Assembly (NCBI GenBank): GCA_017547395.1
Contig: JAFYPS010000196.1
Location: 1-5,352, forward strand
Length of the DNA: 5,352 nucleotides
Reading direction: 5' to 3'
DNA from: Clostridia bacterium
GTDB taxonomy: Bacteria; Bacillota_A; Clostridia; Oscillospirales; CAG-272
Shown here: positions 1 to 5,352 of the stretch, piece by piece
Position numbering within the stretch: the stretch's first letter is position 1
Layout of the letters: the number at the start of each line of letters is the position of its first letter
The notes under the pieces: model-generated
Database searches by the model: none
Seen by the model: only the letters and a program-made list of their open reading frames with translations
Told to the model about the DNA's origin: nothing
Made by a program: the position numbers and the translations under genes

Positions 1-1
1 C

Positions 2-1240
2 ATCTGCCACTTCCCCCAGGATAACACCATCTGGTCTATCAACTCCGGTTACGGCGGAAACGTTCTTCTCGGCAAGAAGTGCTTTGCACTCCGTATTGCA
101 TCCTACCTCGGCAGAAAAGAAGGCTGGATGGCTGAGCATATGCTCATCCTCGGCGTTGAATATCCTAACGGTGACGTTAAGTATATCTCCGCTGCATTCC
201 CCTCTGCTTGCGGTAAGACCAACCTCGCTATGCTCATTCCTCCCGCAGTATACCAGAACCTCGGTTACAAGGTATGGTGCGTAGGCGACGACATTGCTTG
301 GCTCCGTGTTGGTAAGGACGGCAGACTCTGGGCAGTAAACCCCGAAAACGGCTTCTTCGGCGTTGCTCCCGGTACTAACGAAAAGTCCAACCCCAACGCT
401 CTCCACACCACTATGAAGGACACCATCTTCACCAACGTTGTTCACAATCTTGATGACAACACTGTTTGGTGGGAAGGTCTCGATAACAATCCTCCTACGA
501 ACGCTATCGATTGGAAGGGTAACGTTTGGGATTGCACTAAGTACGACAAGAAGGATAAGTCCACTTGCGGCGCTCATCCCAACTCCCGCTTCACTGCAAT
601 GGCTACCAACTGCCCTTGCATCTCTTCTGAGTTCAACAATCTCGCAGGCGTTCCGATTTCTGCAATCGTATTCGGCGGCCGCCGCGCAAAGACCGCTCCC
701 CTCGTTTACCAGTCTATGGGCTGGCAGCACGGTACCTTCGTTGGTTCCATTATGGCTTCCGAGACTACCGCAGCAGCTGCAGGTGCAGTTGGCGTAGTTC
801 GCCGCGACCCCATGGCTATGCGTCCTTTCGTAGGCTACAATATGGGCGACTACTTCAAGCACTGGCTTGATATGGGTAAGAAGATTCCCAACGCTCCCAA
901 GATCTTCAACGTTAACTGGTTCCGCACCGACGACGAAGGCAACTTCATCTGGCCCGGCTTCGGTGACAATATGCGCGTTCTTCTCTGGATCCTCGCTCGT
1001 TGCGAAGATAAGGTTGACGCAGTAGAAACCGCTATCGGTTACGTTCCTAAGGCAGAAGACATCAATATCGAAGGTCTTGACGGCATTACTGTTGATACCA
1101 TCAAGGAACTTCTCACAGTTGACGTTGATTCCTGGAAGGAAGACGTTGCTAACATCCGTGAGTTCTACGCTCAGATCGGCGACCACGTTCCCGCAGAGCT
1201 TCACGAAGAACTCGACGCTCTCGCAAAGAGACTCGGCTAA
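2..1240 (+). CDS. pckG: Phosphoenolpyruvate carboxykinase, GTP-type (5' part outside window)
   Basis: Interconverts oxaloacetate + GTP and phosphoenolpyruvate + GDP + CO2 in the cytosol, linking the C4-acid and PEP pools; in anaerobes it can run in either direction. The frame is open from base 2, giving 412 visible residues. GTP-type enzymes are usually about 590-620 residues, so roughly 190 N-terminal residues are missing. Visible family signatures, numbered in the fragment: SGYGGN then LLGKKCFALRIAS (15-34), AEHM with the metal-ligand histidine (44-47), the P-loop FPSACGKTN with the mobile-loop cysteine (66-74), GDDIAWL with the metal-binding aspartate (95-101), NSRF, FGGRRAK and NWFR..EGNFIWPGFGDN. 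These are GTP-family motifs, not ATP-family ones. The ATG at 128 is an internal methionine, not the start. Codon choice is strongly biased (Lys is AAG in 23 of 24 cases by my count), suggesting high expression. The stop is followed 10 bases later by a terminator. Identification is very secure. Confidence 0.97.
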   Translation: MCHFPQDNTIWSINSGYGGNVLLGKKCFALRIASYLGRKEGWMAEHMLILGVEYPNGDVKYISAAFPSACGKTNLAMLIPPAVYQNLGYKVWCVGDDIAWLRVGKDGRLWAVNPENGFFGVAPGTNEKSNPNALHTTMKDTIFTNVVHNLDDNTVWWEGLDNNPPTNAIDWKGNVWDCTKYDKKDKSTCGAHPNSRFTAMATNCPCISSEFNNLAGVPISAIVFGGRRAKTAPLVYQSMGWQHGTFVGSIMASETTAAAAGAVGVVRRDPMAMRPFVGYNMGDYFKHWLDMGKKIPNAPKIFNVNWFRTDDEGNFIWPGFGDNMRVLLWILARCEDKVDAVETAIGYVPKAEDINIEGLDGITVDTIKELLTVDVDSWKEDVANIREFYAQIGDHVPAELHEELDALAKRLG

Positions 1241-1250
1241 TATATGATAA

Positions 1251-1274
1251 AAGGACGGTGGAAACACCGTCCTT
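1251..1274. terminator. Hairpin 1 of the convergent terminator region
   Basis: A perfect 10-base-pair stem (AAGGACGGTG with CACCGTCCTT) closes a GAAA loop, a GNRA-type tetraloop when read on the + strand. It begins 10 bases after the pckG stop. On the + strand the following bases (GCTTTATG) are only moderately T-rich. On the minus strand the stem is followed by TTATCATATATT, so it also serves as the distal terminator of the DUF362 transcription unit. The structure is seen directly; its use by both strands is inference. Confidence 0.85.
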
Positions 1275-1283
1275 GCTTTATGC

Positions 1284-1314
1284 AAAGAAGTCGGCGTTTT
1301 ACGCCGACTTCTTT
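1284..1314. terminator. Hairpin 2 of the convergent terminator region
   Basis: A perfect 14-base-pair stem (AAAGAAGTCGGCGT, 1284-1297, with ACGCCGACTTCTTT, 1301-1314) has a three-base loop. On the + strand it is followed by TACTTTATTG, making a good second terminator for pckG. On the minus strand its base touches the TAA stop codon of the DUF362 gene (1314-1316), so a terminating ribosome could interfere with its folding there. Hairpin 1 would then be the effective stop for that strand. Confidence 0.85.
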
Positions 1315-2423
1315 TACTTTATTGTAACAAGCTCGTACTTTGTTGTACCTATTCCGATTTTTTCGCCGTGCGAAAGCTGAGTGCGCCAATTGGTATTGGG
1401 GCTGACGTTTGCAAAATGGTCACCGTGATTATGCTCAACCTCGTCAAGCAAAGAGCCTTTATTAACGGGGGCATTGATAACCGCCTCGGCACACGCCATA
1501 TCAAGTGCTACTGGGTCAAACGAAGCAAACATACCGATATCGGGTACAATAGCGACGTCATTTTCACCGTGACAGTCACAGTACGGTGATACGTCTATAA
1601 CAAGGCTGATATGAAAGTTCGGTCTTCCGTCAATTATCGCCTTAGTATATTCCGCAATCTTGCAGTTCATCTTTTCGCCGGTTTCATCAAATGGCGCCAT
1701 CATTGCATCCTTGGGGCATACGCCTATGCAGCGTCCGCAACCTACGCATTTATCAAGGTTTATCGCAGCTTTCTTATTTACCACGTTAACAGCATCGTGT
1801 GCGCAATACTTGGTACACATTCCGCAGCCGATGCACTTCTTTTCTTTAACTTTAGGCTTGCCGGCACTGTGCATTTCCATCTTGCCTGCGCGGCTTCCGC
1901 CGCCCATACCGATATTTTTAAGTGTTCCGCCAAAGCCGGCTTCTTCGTGTCCCTTAAAATGAGTAAGCGAGATAACGATATCCGCATCCATCAATGCTCT
2001 GCCTATTTTCGCTTCTTTAACGTACTCTCCGCCTTCTACAGGTACATAGACCTCGTCCGTACCTTTAAGACCGTCTGCAATTATCGTATGTACGCCCGTT
2101 TGAAAAGGATTATATCCGTTTGTATATGCACTGTCGAGATGATCAAGTGCATTTTTTCTGCCACCAACGTACAGCGTGTTAGCATCGGTCAAAAAAGGCT
2201 TTCCGCCGAGTTCTTTTATATAATCGCACACAACCTTAGCATAATTCGGTCTAAGATAGGCAAGGTTGCCGGGCTCTCCAAAATGAATTTTCACTGCTGT
2301 GAATTTTCCGTCAAAATCTATTTTTTCAAACCCCGCACTTTTCATTAATCTTTTCAGCTTTGCAAGCAAACTCTCTCCGCCATGAGAACGCATATTTGTA
2401 AAATAAACTTTTGCCTTTTCCAT
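1314..2423 (-). CDS. DUF362 protein with two ferredoxin-type 4Fe-4S clusters
   Basis: A 369-residue cytoplasmic iron-sulfur protein of the DUF362 family (uncharacterised Fe-S proteins, COG2768-like). No signal peptide or membrane segment is visible. The N-terminal DUF362 region (about 1-185) includes KIHFGE (45-50) and the family-typical stretch THFKGHEEAGFGGTLKNIGMG (154-174). It is followed by a two-cluster ferredoxin insert: C197, C200, C203, C207 and C226, C229, C232, C236. The first cluster lacks the usual proline after its last cysteine (CAHDA); the second has CPKDA. The DUF362 fold resumes after about residue 265 and includes SPYCDCHGEND, with further cysteines at 282 and 284, and SFDPVALDMA. 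The ATG at 2423 is chosen because AGGTGA precedes it and MEKAKVYFT is the normal family start; a GTG at 2507 would add 28 implausible residues. The gene follows the Fe-S aldo/keto reductase by 96 bases on the same strand and is probably cotranscribed with it. Electron transfer or a redox reaction is likely; the substrate is unknown. Confidence 0.93.
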   Translation of the reverse strand: MEKAKVYFTNMRSHGGESLLAKLKRLMKSAGFEKIDFDGKFTAVKIHFGEPGNLAYLRPNYAKVVCDYIKELGGKPFLTDANTLYVGGRKNALDHLDSAYTNGYNPFQTGVHTIIADGLKGTDEVYVPVEGGEYVKEAKIGRALMDADIVISLTHFKGHEEAGFGGTLKNIGMGGGSRAGKMEMHSAGKPKVKEKKCIGCGMCTKYCAHDAVNVVNKKAAINLDKCVGCGRCIGVCPKDAMMAPFDETGEKMNCKIAEYTKAIIDGRPNFHISLVIDVSPYCDCHGENDVAIVPDIGMFASFDPVALDMACAEAVINAPVNKGSLLDEVEHNHGDHFANVSPNTNWRTQLSHGEKIGIGTTKYELVTIK

Positions 2424-2427
2424 ATTT

Positions 2428-2433
2428 TCACCT
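2428..2433 (-). promoter_or_regulatory. Ribosome binding site of the DUF362 gene
   Basis: AGGTGA on the minus strand lies four bases before the ATG at 2423. It decides the start in favour of this ATG over the in-frame GTG at 2507. Confidence 0.75.
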
Positions 2434-2460
2434 ACTTCTTCTTTGAAGTTCTGTAGATTT

Positions 2461-2505
2461 GCTTTCAGCAGTGGGCGCTTTAACCCCTGAATTCTCTGCG
2501 AAAGC
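2461..2505. other. Imperfect hairpin between the reductase and DUF362 genes
   Basis: GCTTTC-A-GCAG (2461-2471) can pair with CTGCGAAAGC (2496-2505), giving ten base pairs with one bulged A. The loop contains GGG and CCC runs (2473-2475 and 2484-2486) that could pair again. No T-run follows on either strand, so it is not a classic terminator. It could be an mRNA processing or stability element inside the two-gene transcript, or chance. Confidence 0.3.
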
Positions 2506-2519
2506 ACTTTCCGATATAT

Positions 2520-3635
2520 TTAGTCGTTAACAAGCTTGTTGATTTTTTCAAGACGCTCTCTGATTTCTATACTTTGCGGACAATTCGTTTCACACTTTCC
2601 GCATTTTATGCATTCATTGATTTTTTCGCGGTAAGGCACAAGGAGTTCTTTTGTTTCCGAGCGCGATATTTTTGCACCCATAAGCTTATTATAAATAAAA
2701 AAGATTTCGGATATCGGTATACCCGACGGGCAAACGTCGGCGCAGTAATTGCACCTTGTGCAAGGAATCTGCTTTACTTTTCTTACAATTTCGCGTACCT
2801 TATCAAAGGTTTCAACGTCTTTTTCGGTTATCGGAACGAAATTTTTAAAAGTATTTACGTTATCGTTCATCATTTTCATATCGCCCATTCCCGAAAGAAC
2901 CATAAATACCGCGGGGAACGTAGCCGCATAGCGAAGTGCATAAGATGCCTGACTTGCATCACCGAGTTTGCGCAGTTCTTTGGCTGCATCCGCCGGCAAA
3001 TCCGCAAGTGCACCACCCTTGACAGGCTCCATTACTATTACCTTTTTTCCGTGTTTTACGGCAACGTCATAGCAAGCCTTGCTCTGCACAGTCGGATCGT
3101 CATAATCAAGATAATTCAACTGCAACTGAACAAATTCCATATATGGCTGCTCGGTAAGTATCATATCAAGGTAATCCGCAGTATCATGGAACGACATTCC
3201 GATATGCTTTATCTTGCCCTCGTCTTTTAGCTTTTTTACAATTTCAAAAGTGTTGCAACGCTTATGCTTTTCATACCCCTCGTGGTTCATACAGTGGAAC
3301 AAATAAAGGTCAAAATATTCCACACCGCAACGTTCAAGCTGTTTTTCAAACAACGGGAGAACGTCTTCTTCTTTTTCAAAGCACCAATATGAAAGTTTGT
3401 CTGCAAGAACGTAGCTTTCTCTGTCATGTCTCGAAGTAAGGCAGTCGCGTACTGCAAGCTCACTCTTGCCGTCTATGTATCCGTATGCAGTATCAAAATA
3501 ATTGAAGCCCGCATCCATAAAGGCATCCGTCATACGGCAGAACTCATCTTTGTCTATTATCTTTTCCTCTTTGTTTATCATTGGCAAGCGCATACACCCA
3601 AAGCCAAGATTCCCTTTGATTTTTTCGTTGAACAT
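2520..3635 (-). CDS. Aldo/keto reductase with C-terminal 2x[4Fe-4S] domain
   Basis: A 371-residue cytoplasmic oxidoreductase. The N-terminal TIM-barrel aldo/keto reductase domain (about 8-265) keeps the full catalytic tetrad: D48 and Y53 in FDTAYGY, K80 in LADK, and H114 in LYLFH. The C-terminal region carries two four-cysteine motifs, C292/C295/C298/C302 (followed by P303) and C342/C345/C348/C352 (followed by P353), as in bacterial ferredoxin-type clusters. The arrangement matches the COG1453-like group of predicted Fe-S aldo/keto reductases common in anaerobes, whose substrates are mostly unknown. The nicotinamide cofactor is expected from the family and not shown here. The ATG at 3635 is chosen because AGAGGA lies six bases upstream; the in-frame TTG at 3650 overlaps that site and is rejected. 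A consensus promoter lies about 85 bases upstream, and the DUF362 Fe-S gene follows 96 bases downstream. The two products may exchange electrons or act in one pathway, which is inference from adjacency. Confidence 0.94.
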   Translation of the reverse strand: MFNEKIKGNLGFGCMRLPMINKEEKIIDKDEFCRMTDAFMDAGFNYFDTAYGYIDGKSELAVRDCLTSRHDRESYVLADKLSYWCFEKEEDVLPLFEKQLERCGVEYFDLYLFHCMNHEGYEKHKRCNTFEIVKKLKDEGKIKHIGMSFHDTADYLDMILTEQPYMEFVQLQLNYLDYDDPTVQSKACYDVAVKHGKKVIVMEPVKGGALADLPADAAKELRKLGDASQASYALRYAATFPAVFMVLSGMGDMKMMNDNVNTFKNFVPITEKDVETFDKVREIVRKVKQIPCTRCNYCADVCPSGIPISEIFFIYNKLMGAKISRSETKELLVPYREKINECIKCGKCETNCPQSIEIRERLEKINKLVND

Positions 3636-3641
3636 ATTAAG

Positions 3642-3647
3642 TCCTCT
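3642..3647 (-). promoter_or_regulatory. Ribosome binding site of the Fe-S aldo/keto reductase
   Basis: AGAGGA on the minus strand has a six-base spacer to the ATG at 3635. It fixes the start there, since the alternative TTG at 3650 would lie immediately 5' of the site. Confidence 0.85.
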
Positions 3648-3718
3648 CAAATATTCTTCAAATTGCTTTTAAAAATTTCGAAAGCAGTCTGTATCAGTAA
3701 TGCAGAATTATCACAAAA

Positions 3719-3747
3719 ATTATATCATTTCAGCTAATTACTGTCAA
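3719..3747 (-). promoter_or_regulatory. Consensus housekeeping (sigma-A) promoter for the reductase-DUF362 unit
   Basis: On the minus strand, TTGACA (3742-3747) is separated by exactly 17 bases from TATAAT (3719-3724). A TG one base before the -10 adds an extended -10 element. Transcription should start near 3712, leaving a leader of about 77 bases before the ATG at 3635. The -35 lies two bases beyond the spoIIR stop codon. The leader holds only a weak AT-rich hairpin (TGCTTT/AAAGCA, 3664-3686) and no riboswitch that I recognise. The match to consensus is seen directly; activity is inferred. Confidence 0.88.
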
Positions 3748-3749
3748 CA

Positions 3750-4328
3750 TCAGTTTAACAGCTCCAGTACGCGAAATTTCAGCCTATAAACCGGTTTTTC
3801 GCCTTTCATAAGCTCGTATTCATCTTTATCAATCCCGCAATCCACAAACAGTTCTTCAGGAGCTTTCGTGCTTGCACCGAGACAAAGCGGTGGAAACAGT
3901 ACACACCAGAAATTCTGCCCCTTCGCTTTTCCGAGTTTAATGCAAAGAGCCGTATATTTTCCTTGCGGTAAACTGTAATCGCCGTAAGATTTCGTCGGGA
4001 AGTAACTATCCTCTATCACTACCGAACAACTATACGTTGCTCTTGTTGAGAGATAGGTATTCACTTCGTTTTCTATCTCGGACAGCATTGACTGTGCTGC
4101 TCTTAACGCGCCTTCCTTGTCAGAAAACGCAGAAAGCTCTCTCCCGTATTTTTCTATAATCATATCGCGAACTTCCATTTTAATTTTCTGGTCGTTTTCA
4201 CTGTCCGAATTTGCAATAACGTGCATTCGCAAAACGTCACCGTATATACTGCCTTCAGCAGAAAAGCAAATCAGATATAAAACCGTACATATAAAAACAC
4301 TGCCGCAAAATATTTTTAAAAAACGCAA
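3750..4328 (-). CDS. spoIIR: Stage II sporulation protein R (SpoIIR)
   Basis: SpoIIR is the forespore-made secreted signal that, in Bacillus subtilis, acts across the intermembrane space on the protease SpoIIGA to trigger pro-sigma-E processing in the mother cell. This 192-residue protein has an N-terminal hydrophobic segment (about 4-24, KIFCGSVFICTVLYLICFSA) that fits a signal peptide or anchor. The SpoIIR core follows: LRMHVIANSDSENDQKIKMEVRD (33-55), FPTKSYGDYSLPQGKY (110-125) and NFWCVLFPPLCLG (139-151), all recognisable from the family. It is slightly shorter than the B. subtilis protein, as in many Clostridia. Translation is taken to start at a TTG (4328) because GGAGGT lies seven bases upstream; the next ATG (residue 35) would remove the export signal and has no such site. 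The gene follows obg by 61 bases. Its start region is embedded in the obg terminator-like hairpin and preceded by a sigma-F-like promoter. No terminator is visible after its stop. Confidence 0.94.
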   Translation of the reverse strand: MRFLKIFCGSVFICTVLYLICFSAEGSIYGDVLRMHVIANSDSENDQKIKMEVRDMIIEKYGRELSAFSDKEGALRAAQSMLSEIENEVNTYLSTRATYSCSVVIEDSYFPTKSYGDYSLPQGKYTALCIKLGKAKGQNFWCVLFPPLCLGASTKAPEELFVDCGIDKDEYELMKGEKPVYRLKFRVLELLN

Positions 4329-4375
4329 AGATAAGACCTCCGATTAAATGAATATCTTATTCTTTGCGTTTTTTA
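4317..4375 (-). terminator. obg terminator-like hairpin overlapping the spoIIR start
   Basis: The two arms, 4317-4336 and 4355-4375, are complementary over 20 base pairs with one bulged base (T4361 on the + strand). The loop is 18 bases. On the minus strand, 14 bases after the obg stop, an A-tract leads into ACGCAAAG..ATAAGA; the 3' arm ends GCGTTTTTTA. That is the layout of an intrinsic terminator with its U-tract. The 3' arm is also codons 1-4 of spoIIR, so the U-tract codes for Phe3-Leu4. Because the arms carry A6 and T6, the structure is symmetric and could also stop + strand transcription. The repeat is certain; its function as a terminator is inferred. Confidence 0.8.
4336..4341 (-). 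promoter_or_regulatory. Ribosome binding site of spoIIR, located in a hairpin loop
   Basis: GGAGGT on the minus strand lies seven bases before the TTG start at 4328 and decides that non-ATG start. Nearly all of it falls in the 18-base loop (4337-4354) of the 4317-4375 inverted repeat, while the TTG itself lies in the 3' arm. Confidence 0.88.
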
Positions 4376-4387
4376 TATCTCTTATGC
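4358..4387 (-). promoter_or_regulatory. Candidate sigma-F-type promoter for spoIIR
   Basis: On the minus strand, GCATA (4383-4387) is followed after exactly 15 bases by GCAAAGAATA (4358-4367). The B. subtilis sigma-F consensus as I recall it is GYATA, 15 bases, GGNNANAHTR. The -35 matches fully and the -10 matches at all but the second position. spoIIR is sigma-F-dependent in B. subtilis, which supports the reading. Transcription would begin near 4350-4352, about 22 bases before the TTG and inside the hairpin loop. The match is short, so this remains a candidate. Confidence 0.6.
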
Positions 4388-4389
4388 AG

Positions 4390-5352
4390 TTATTTTACGA
4401 AATCGAATTCAAAGTCGTAGATATTAACGGTATCGCCGTCTTTACATCCTTTTTCTTCAAGCATATCTATAACGCCTGCTTTCTGAAGCACGCGCGAGAA
4501 GAATGAAAGCGATTCATAGTCGTCAGTGTTGACTTGCCCCATAAGATTATAGAGCCAATCTCCCTCAACGTAGTAAACGTCGTTTTCACGGCGAACAGTT
4601 GTCGTGCGCTCGCCCTTGGGGATCGCCTCGTCTTCTTCGGTTACCTCAGGTTCATAAACCGTGAGCGGAGGCAGAGTTTCAAGCATATCGGCAGTCATAT
4701 GAACGAGTTTGTCAAGGTTTTCACCGGTCATTGCGCTGACGTAGACAAGCTGTCTGCCGCTTTCCTTAACGTACTTTTCAAACTCCTCGATATCGGTCAT
4801 ACCCGACTCTATCATATCGTGCTTGTTTGCAACAATAATCTGCGGACGGCTTGCAATATCCTCACTATAACGCGCAAGCTCGCGGTCTATAGTTTCGATA
4901 TCTTCAATCGGGTTTCTTCCCTCGACACCGGAAACGTCAACAACGTGAAGAATCAATCTGCAACGGTCAACGTGGCGCAAAAACTCATGTCCAAGTCCAA
5001 GACCGTCGGAAGCCCCCTCGATAAGTCCCGGAATATCCGCCGCAACAAATCCTCTTCCCTCGCCTGCCTGAACTACGCCAAGACTCGGTGAAAGAGTAGT
5101 AAAATGATAGTTTGCAATTTTAGGTTTTGCCGCACTGATGCATGAAATTATAGAGGACTTTCCTACGTTGGGAAATCCTACAAGTCCGACATCCGCAAGC
5201 ATTTTCAGTTCAAGAATAACCTCGCGCTCTTCGCCCTTGGTACCGCTCTTGGCGAATTTTGGAATCTGTCGCGTAGGTGTCGCAAAATGGCGGTTACCCC
5301 AGCCACCTCTGCCTCCCTTACAAAGAATAAAGGGTTCGCAGTTGGACATATC
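4390..5352 (-). CDS. obg: Obg/CgtA family GTPase (5' end outside window)
   Basis: Obg is an essential, ribosome-associated GTPase acting in large-subunit maturation and stress signalling; in Bacillus it also affects sporulation initiation. The visible part is 320 residues; full-length proteins are about 430, so about 100-110 N-terminal residues lie beyond the right edge. The end of the glycine-rich Obg fold is present (KGGRGGWGNRHFATPTRQIPKFA). All G motifs are intact, numbered from the methionine at 5349: G1 GFPNVGKSS (58-66), G2 threonines T84-T85, G3 DIPG (105-108), G4 NKHD (175-178) and G5 SA (205-206). The C-terminal OCT domain (about 248-317) ends in FEFDF. The frame stays open through 5352 and the preceding codon is Asp, so the methionine at 5349 is internal to the Obg domain. 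spoIIR follows 61 bases downstream on the same strand. Confidence 0.97.
   Translation of the reverse strand, partial: DMSNCEPFILCKGGRGGWGNRHFATPTRQIPKFAKSGTKGEEREVILELKMLADVGLVGFPNVGKSSIISCISAAKPKIANYHFTTLSPSLGVVQAGEGRGFVAADIPGLIEGASDGLGLGHEFLRHVDRCRLILHVVDVSGVEGRNPIEDIETIDRELARYSEDIASRPQIIVANKHDMIESGMTDIEEFEKYVKESGRQLVYVSAMTGENLDKLVHMTADMLETLPPLTVYEPEVTEEDEAIPKGERTTTVRRENDVYYVEGDWLYNLMGQVNTDDYESLSFFSRVLQKAGVIDMLEEKGCKDGDTVNIYDFEFDFVK

Noticed and set aside
128..130. ATG as a possible start of the PEP carboxykinase
   Set aside because: The frame upstream to base 2 encodes conserved family sequence (SGYGGN, LLGKKCFALRIAS), so this ATG is internal and the gene is cut by the window edge.
1611..2348. 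Long open frame on the + strand inside the DUF362 gene
   Set aside because: It lies opposite a clearly recognised Fe-S protein, has no recognisable domain, and is a shadow of the real gene. The same applies to other + strand frames at 1368-1589, 2574-3230, 3426-3737 and 4534-5091.
2424..2507. GTG at 2507 giving a 28-residue N-terminal extension of the DUF362 protein
   Set aside because: The ATG at 2423 has an AGGTGA site, the family normally begins at MEKAKVYFT, and the extension resembles no known sequence.
3636..3650. TTG at 3650 as the start of the aldo/keto reductase
   Set aside because: It overlaps the AGAGGA ribosome binding site that serves the ATG at 3635.
3664..3686. Hairpin TGCTTT/AAAGCA in the leader of the reductase gene as a riboswitch or attenuator
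   Set aside because: Only six mostly AT pairs with an 11-base loop, no T-run at the right place and no known riboswitch motif.
5347..5349. ATG at 5349 as the start of obg
   Set aside because: It lies inside the conserved glycine-rich Obg domain, about 100 residues are missing, and the frame is open to the window edge.
1..5352. Mobile elements, CRISPR repeats, tRNA or rRNA, defence genes
   Set aside because: No direct-repeat arrays, transposase, integrase, tRNA cloverleaf or defence domain was found on either strand; the window is almost entirely filled by five recognised housekeeping, sporulation or redox genes.

Overview
The window reads as ordinary chromosome from an endospore-forming (or formerly endospore-forming) Firmicute, most likely an anaerobic member of the Clostridia. 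The grounds are a recognisable SpoIIR sporulation signalling protein, two proteins carrying ferredoxin-type 4Fe-4S clusters, a GTP-type PEP carboxykinase, strong GGAGG-type ribosome binding sites and TTG start use. I see no mobile element, CRISPR array, tRNA or rRNA. The species cannot be named from this sequence alone.

Layout: the left 1.24 kb is the 3' two thirds of a PEP carboxykinase gene (pckG) on the + strand. It ends at a double-hairpin terminator region (1251-1314) shared with the convergent minus-strand genes. Everything to the right is on the minus strand. Read in transcription order from the right edge, the genes are obg (GTPase, 5' end outside the window), spoIIR, an aldo/keto reductase with two C-terminal 4Fe-4S clusters, and a DUF362 protein with two 4Fe-4S clusters. 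No gap exceeds about 115 bases.

How the parts fit: obg and spoIIR are separated by a compact junction (4317-4387). A terminator-like inverted repeat for obg also holds the spoIIR Shine-Dalgarno sequence in its loop and the spoIIR TTG start codon in its 3' arm. A sequence resembling a sigma-F promoter lies across its 5' arm. A transcript starting from that promoter would lack most of the 5' arm, so it could neither terminate there nor mask the start; a read-through obg transcript could do both. This is the most interesting structure in the window. The reductase and DUF362 genes look like a two-gene transcription unit driven by a promoter with perfect -35 and -10 hexamers, a 17-base spacer and an extended -10. 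That promoter sits directly behind the spoIIR stop codon. The unit probably encodes paired iron-sulfur redox proteins of unknown substrate.

All five genes belong to known families, and I do not see a new multi-gene system. The novelty, if any, lies in the regulatory architecture at the obg-spoIIR junction.
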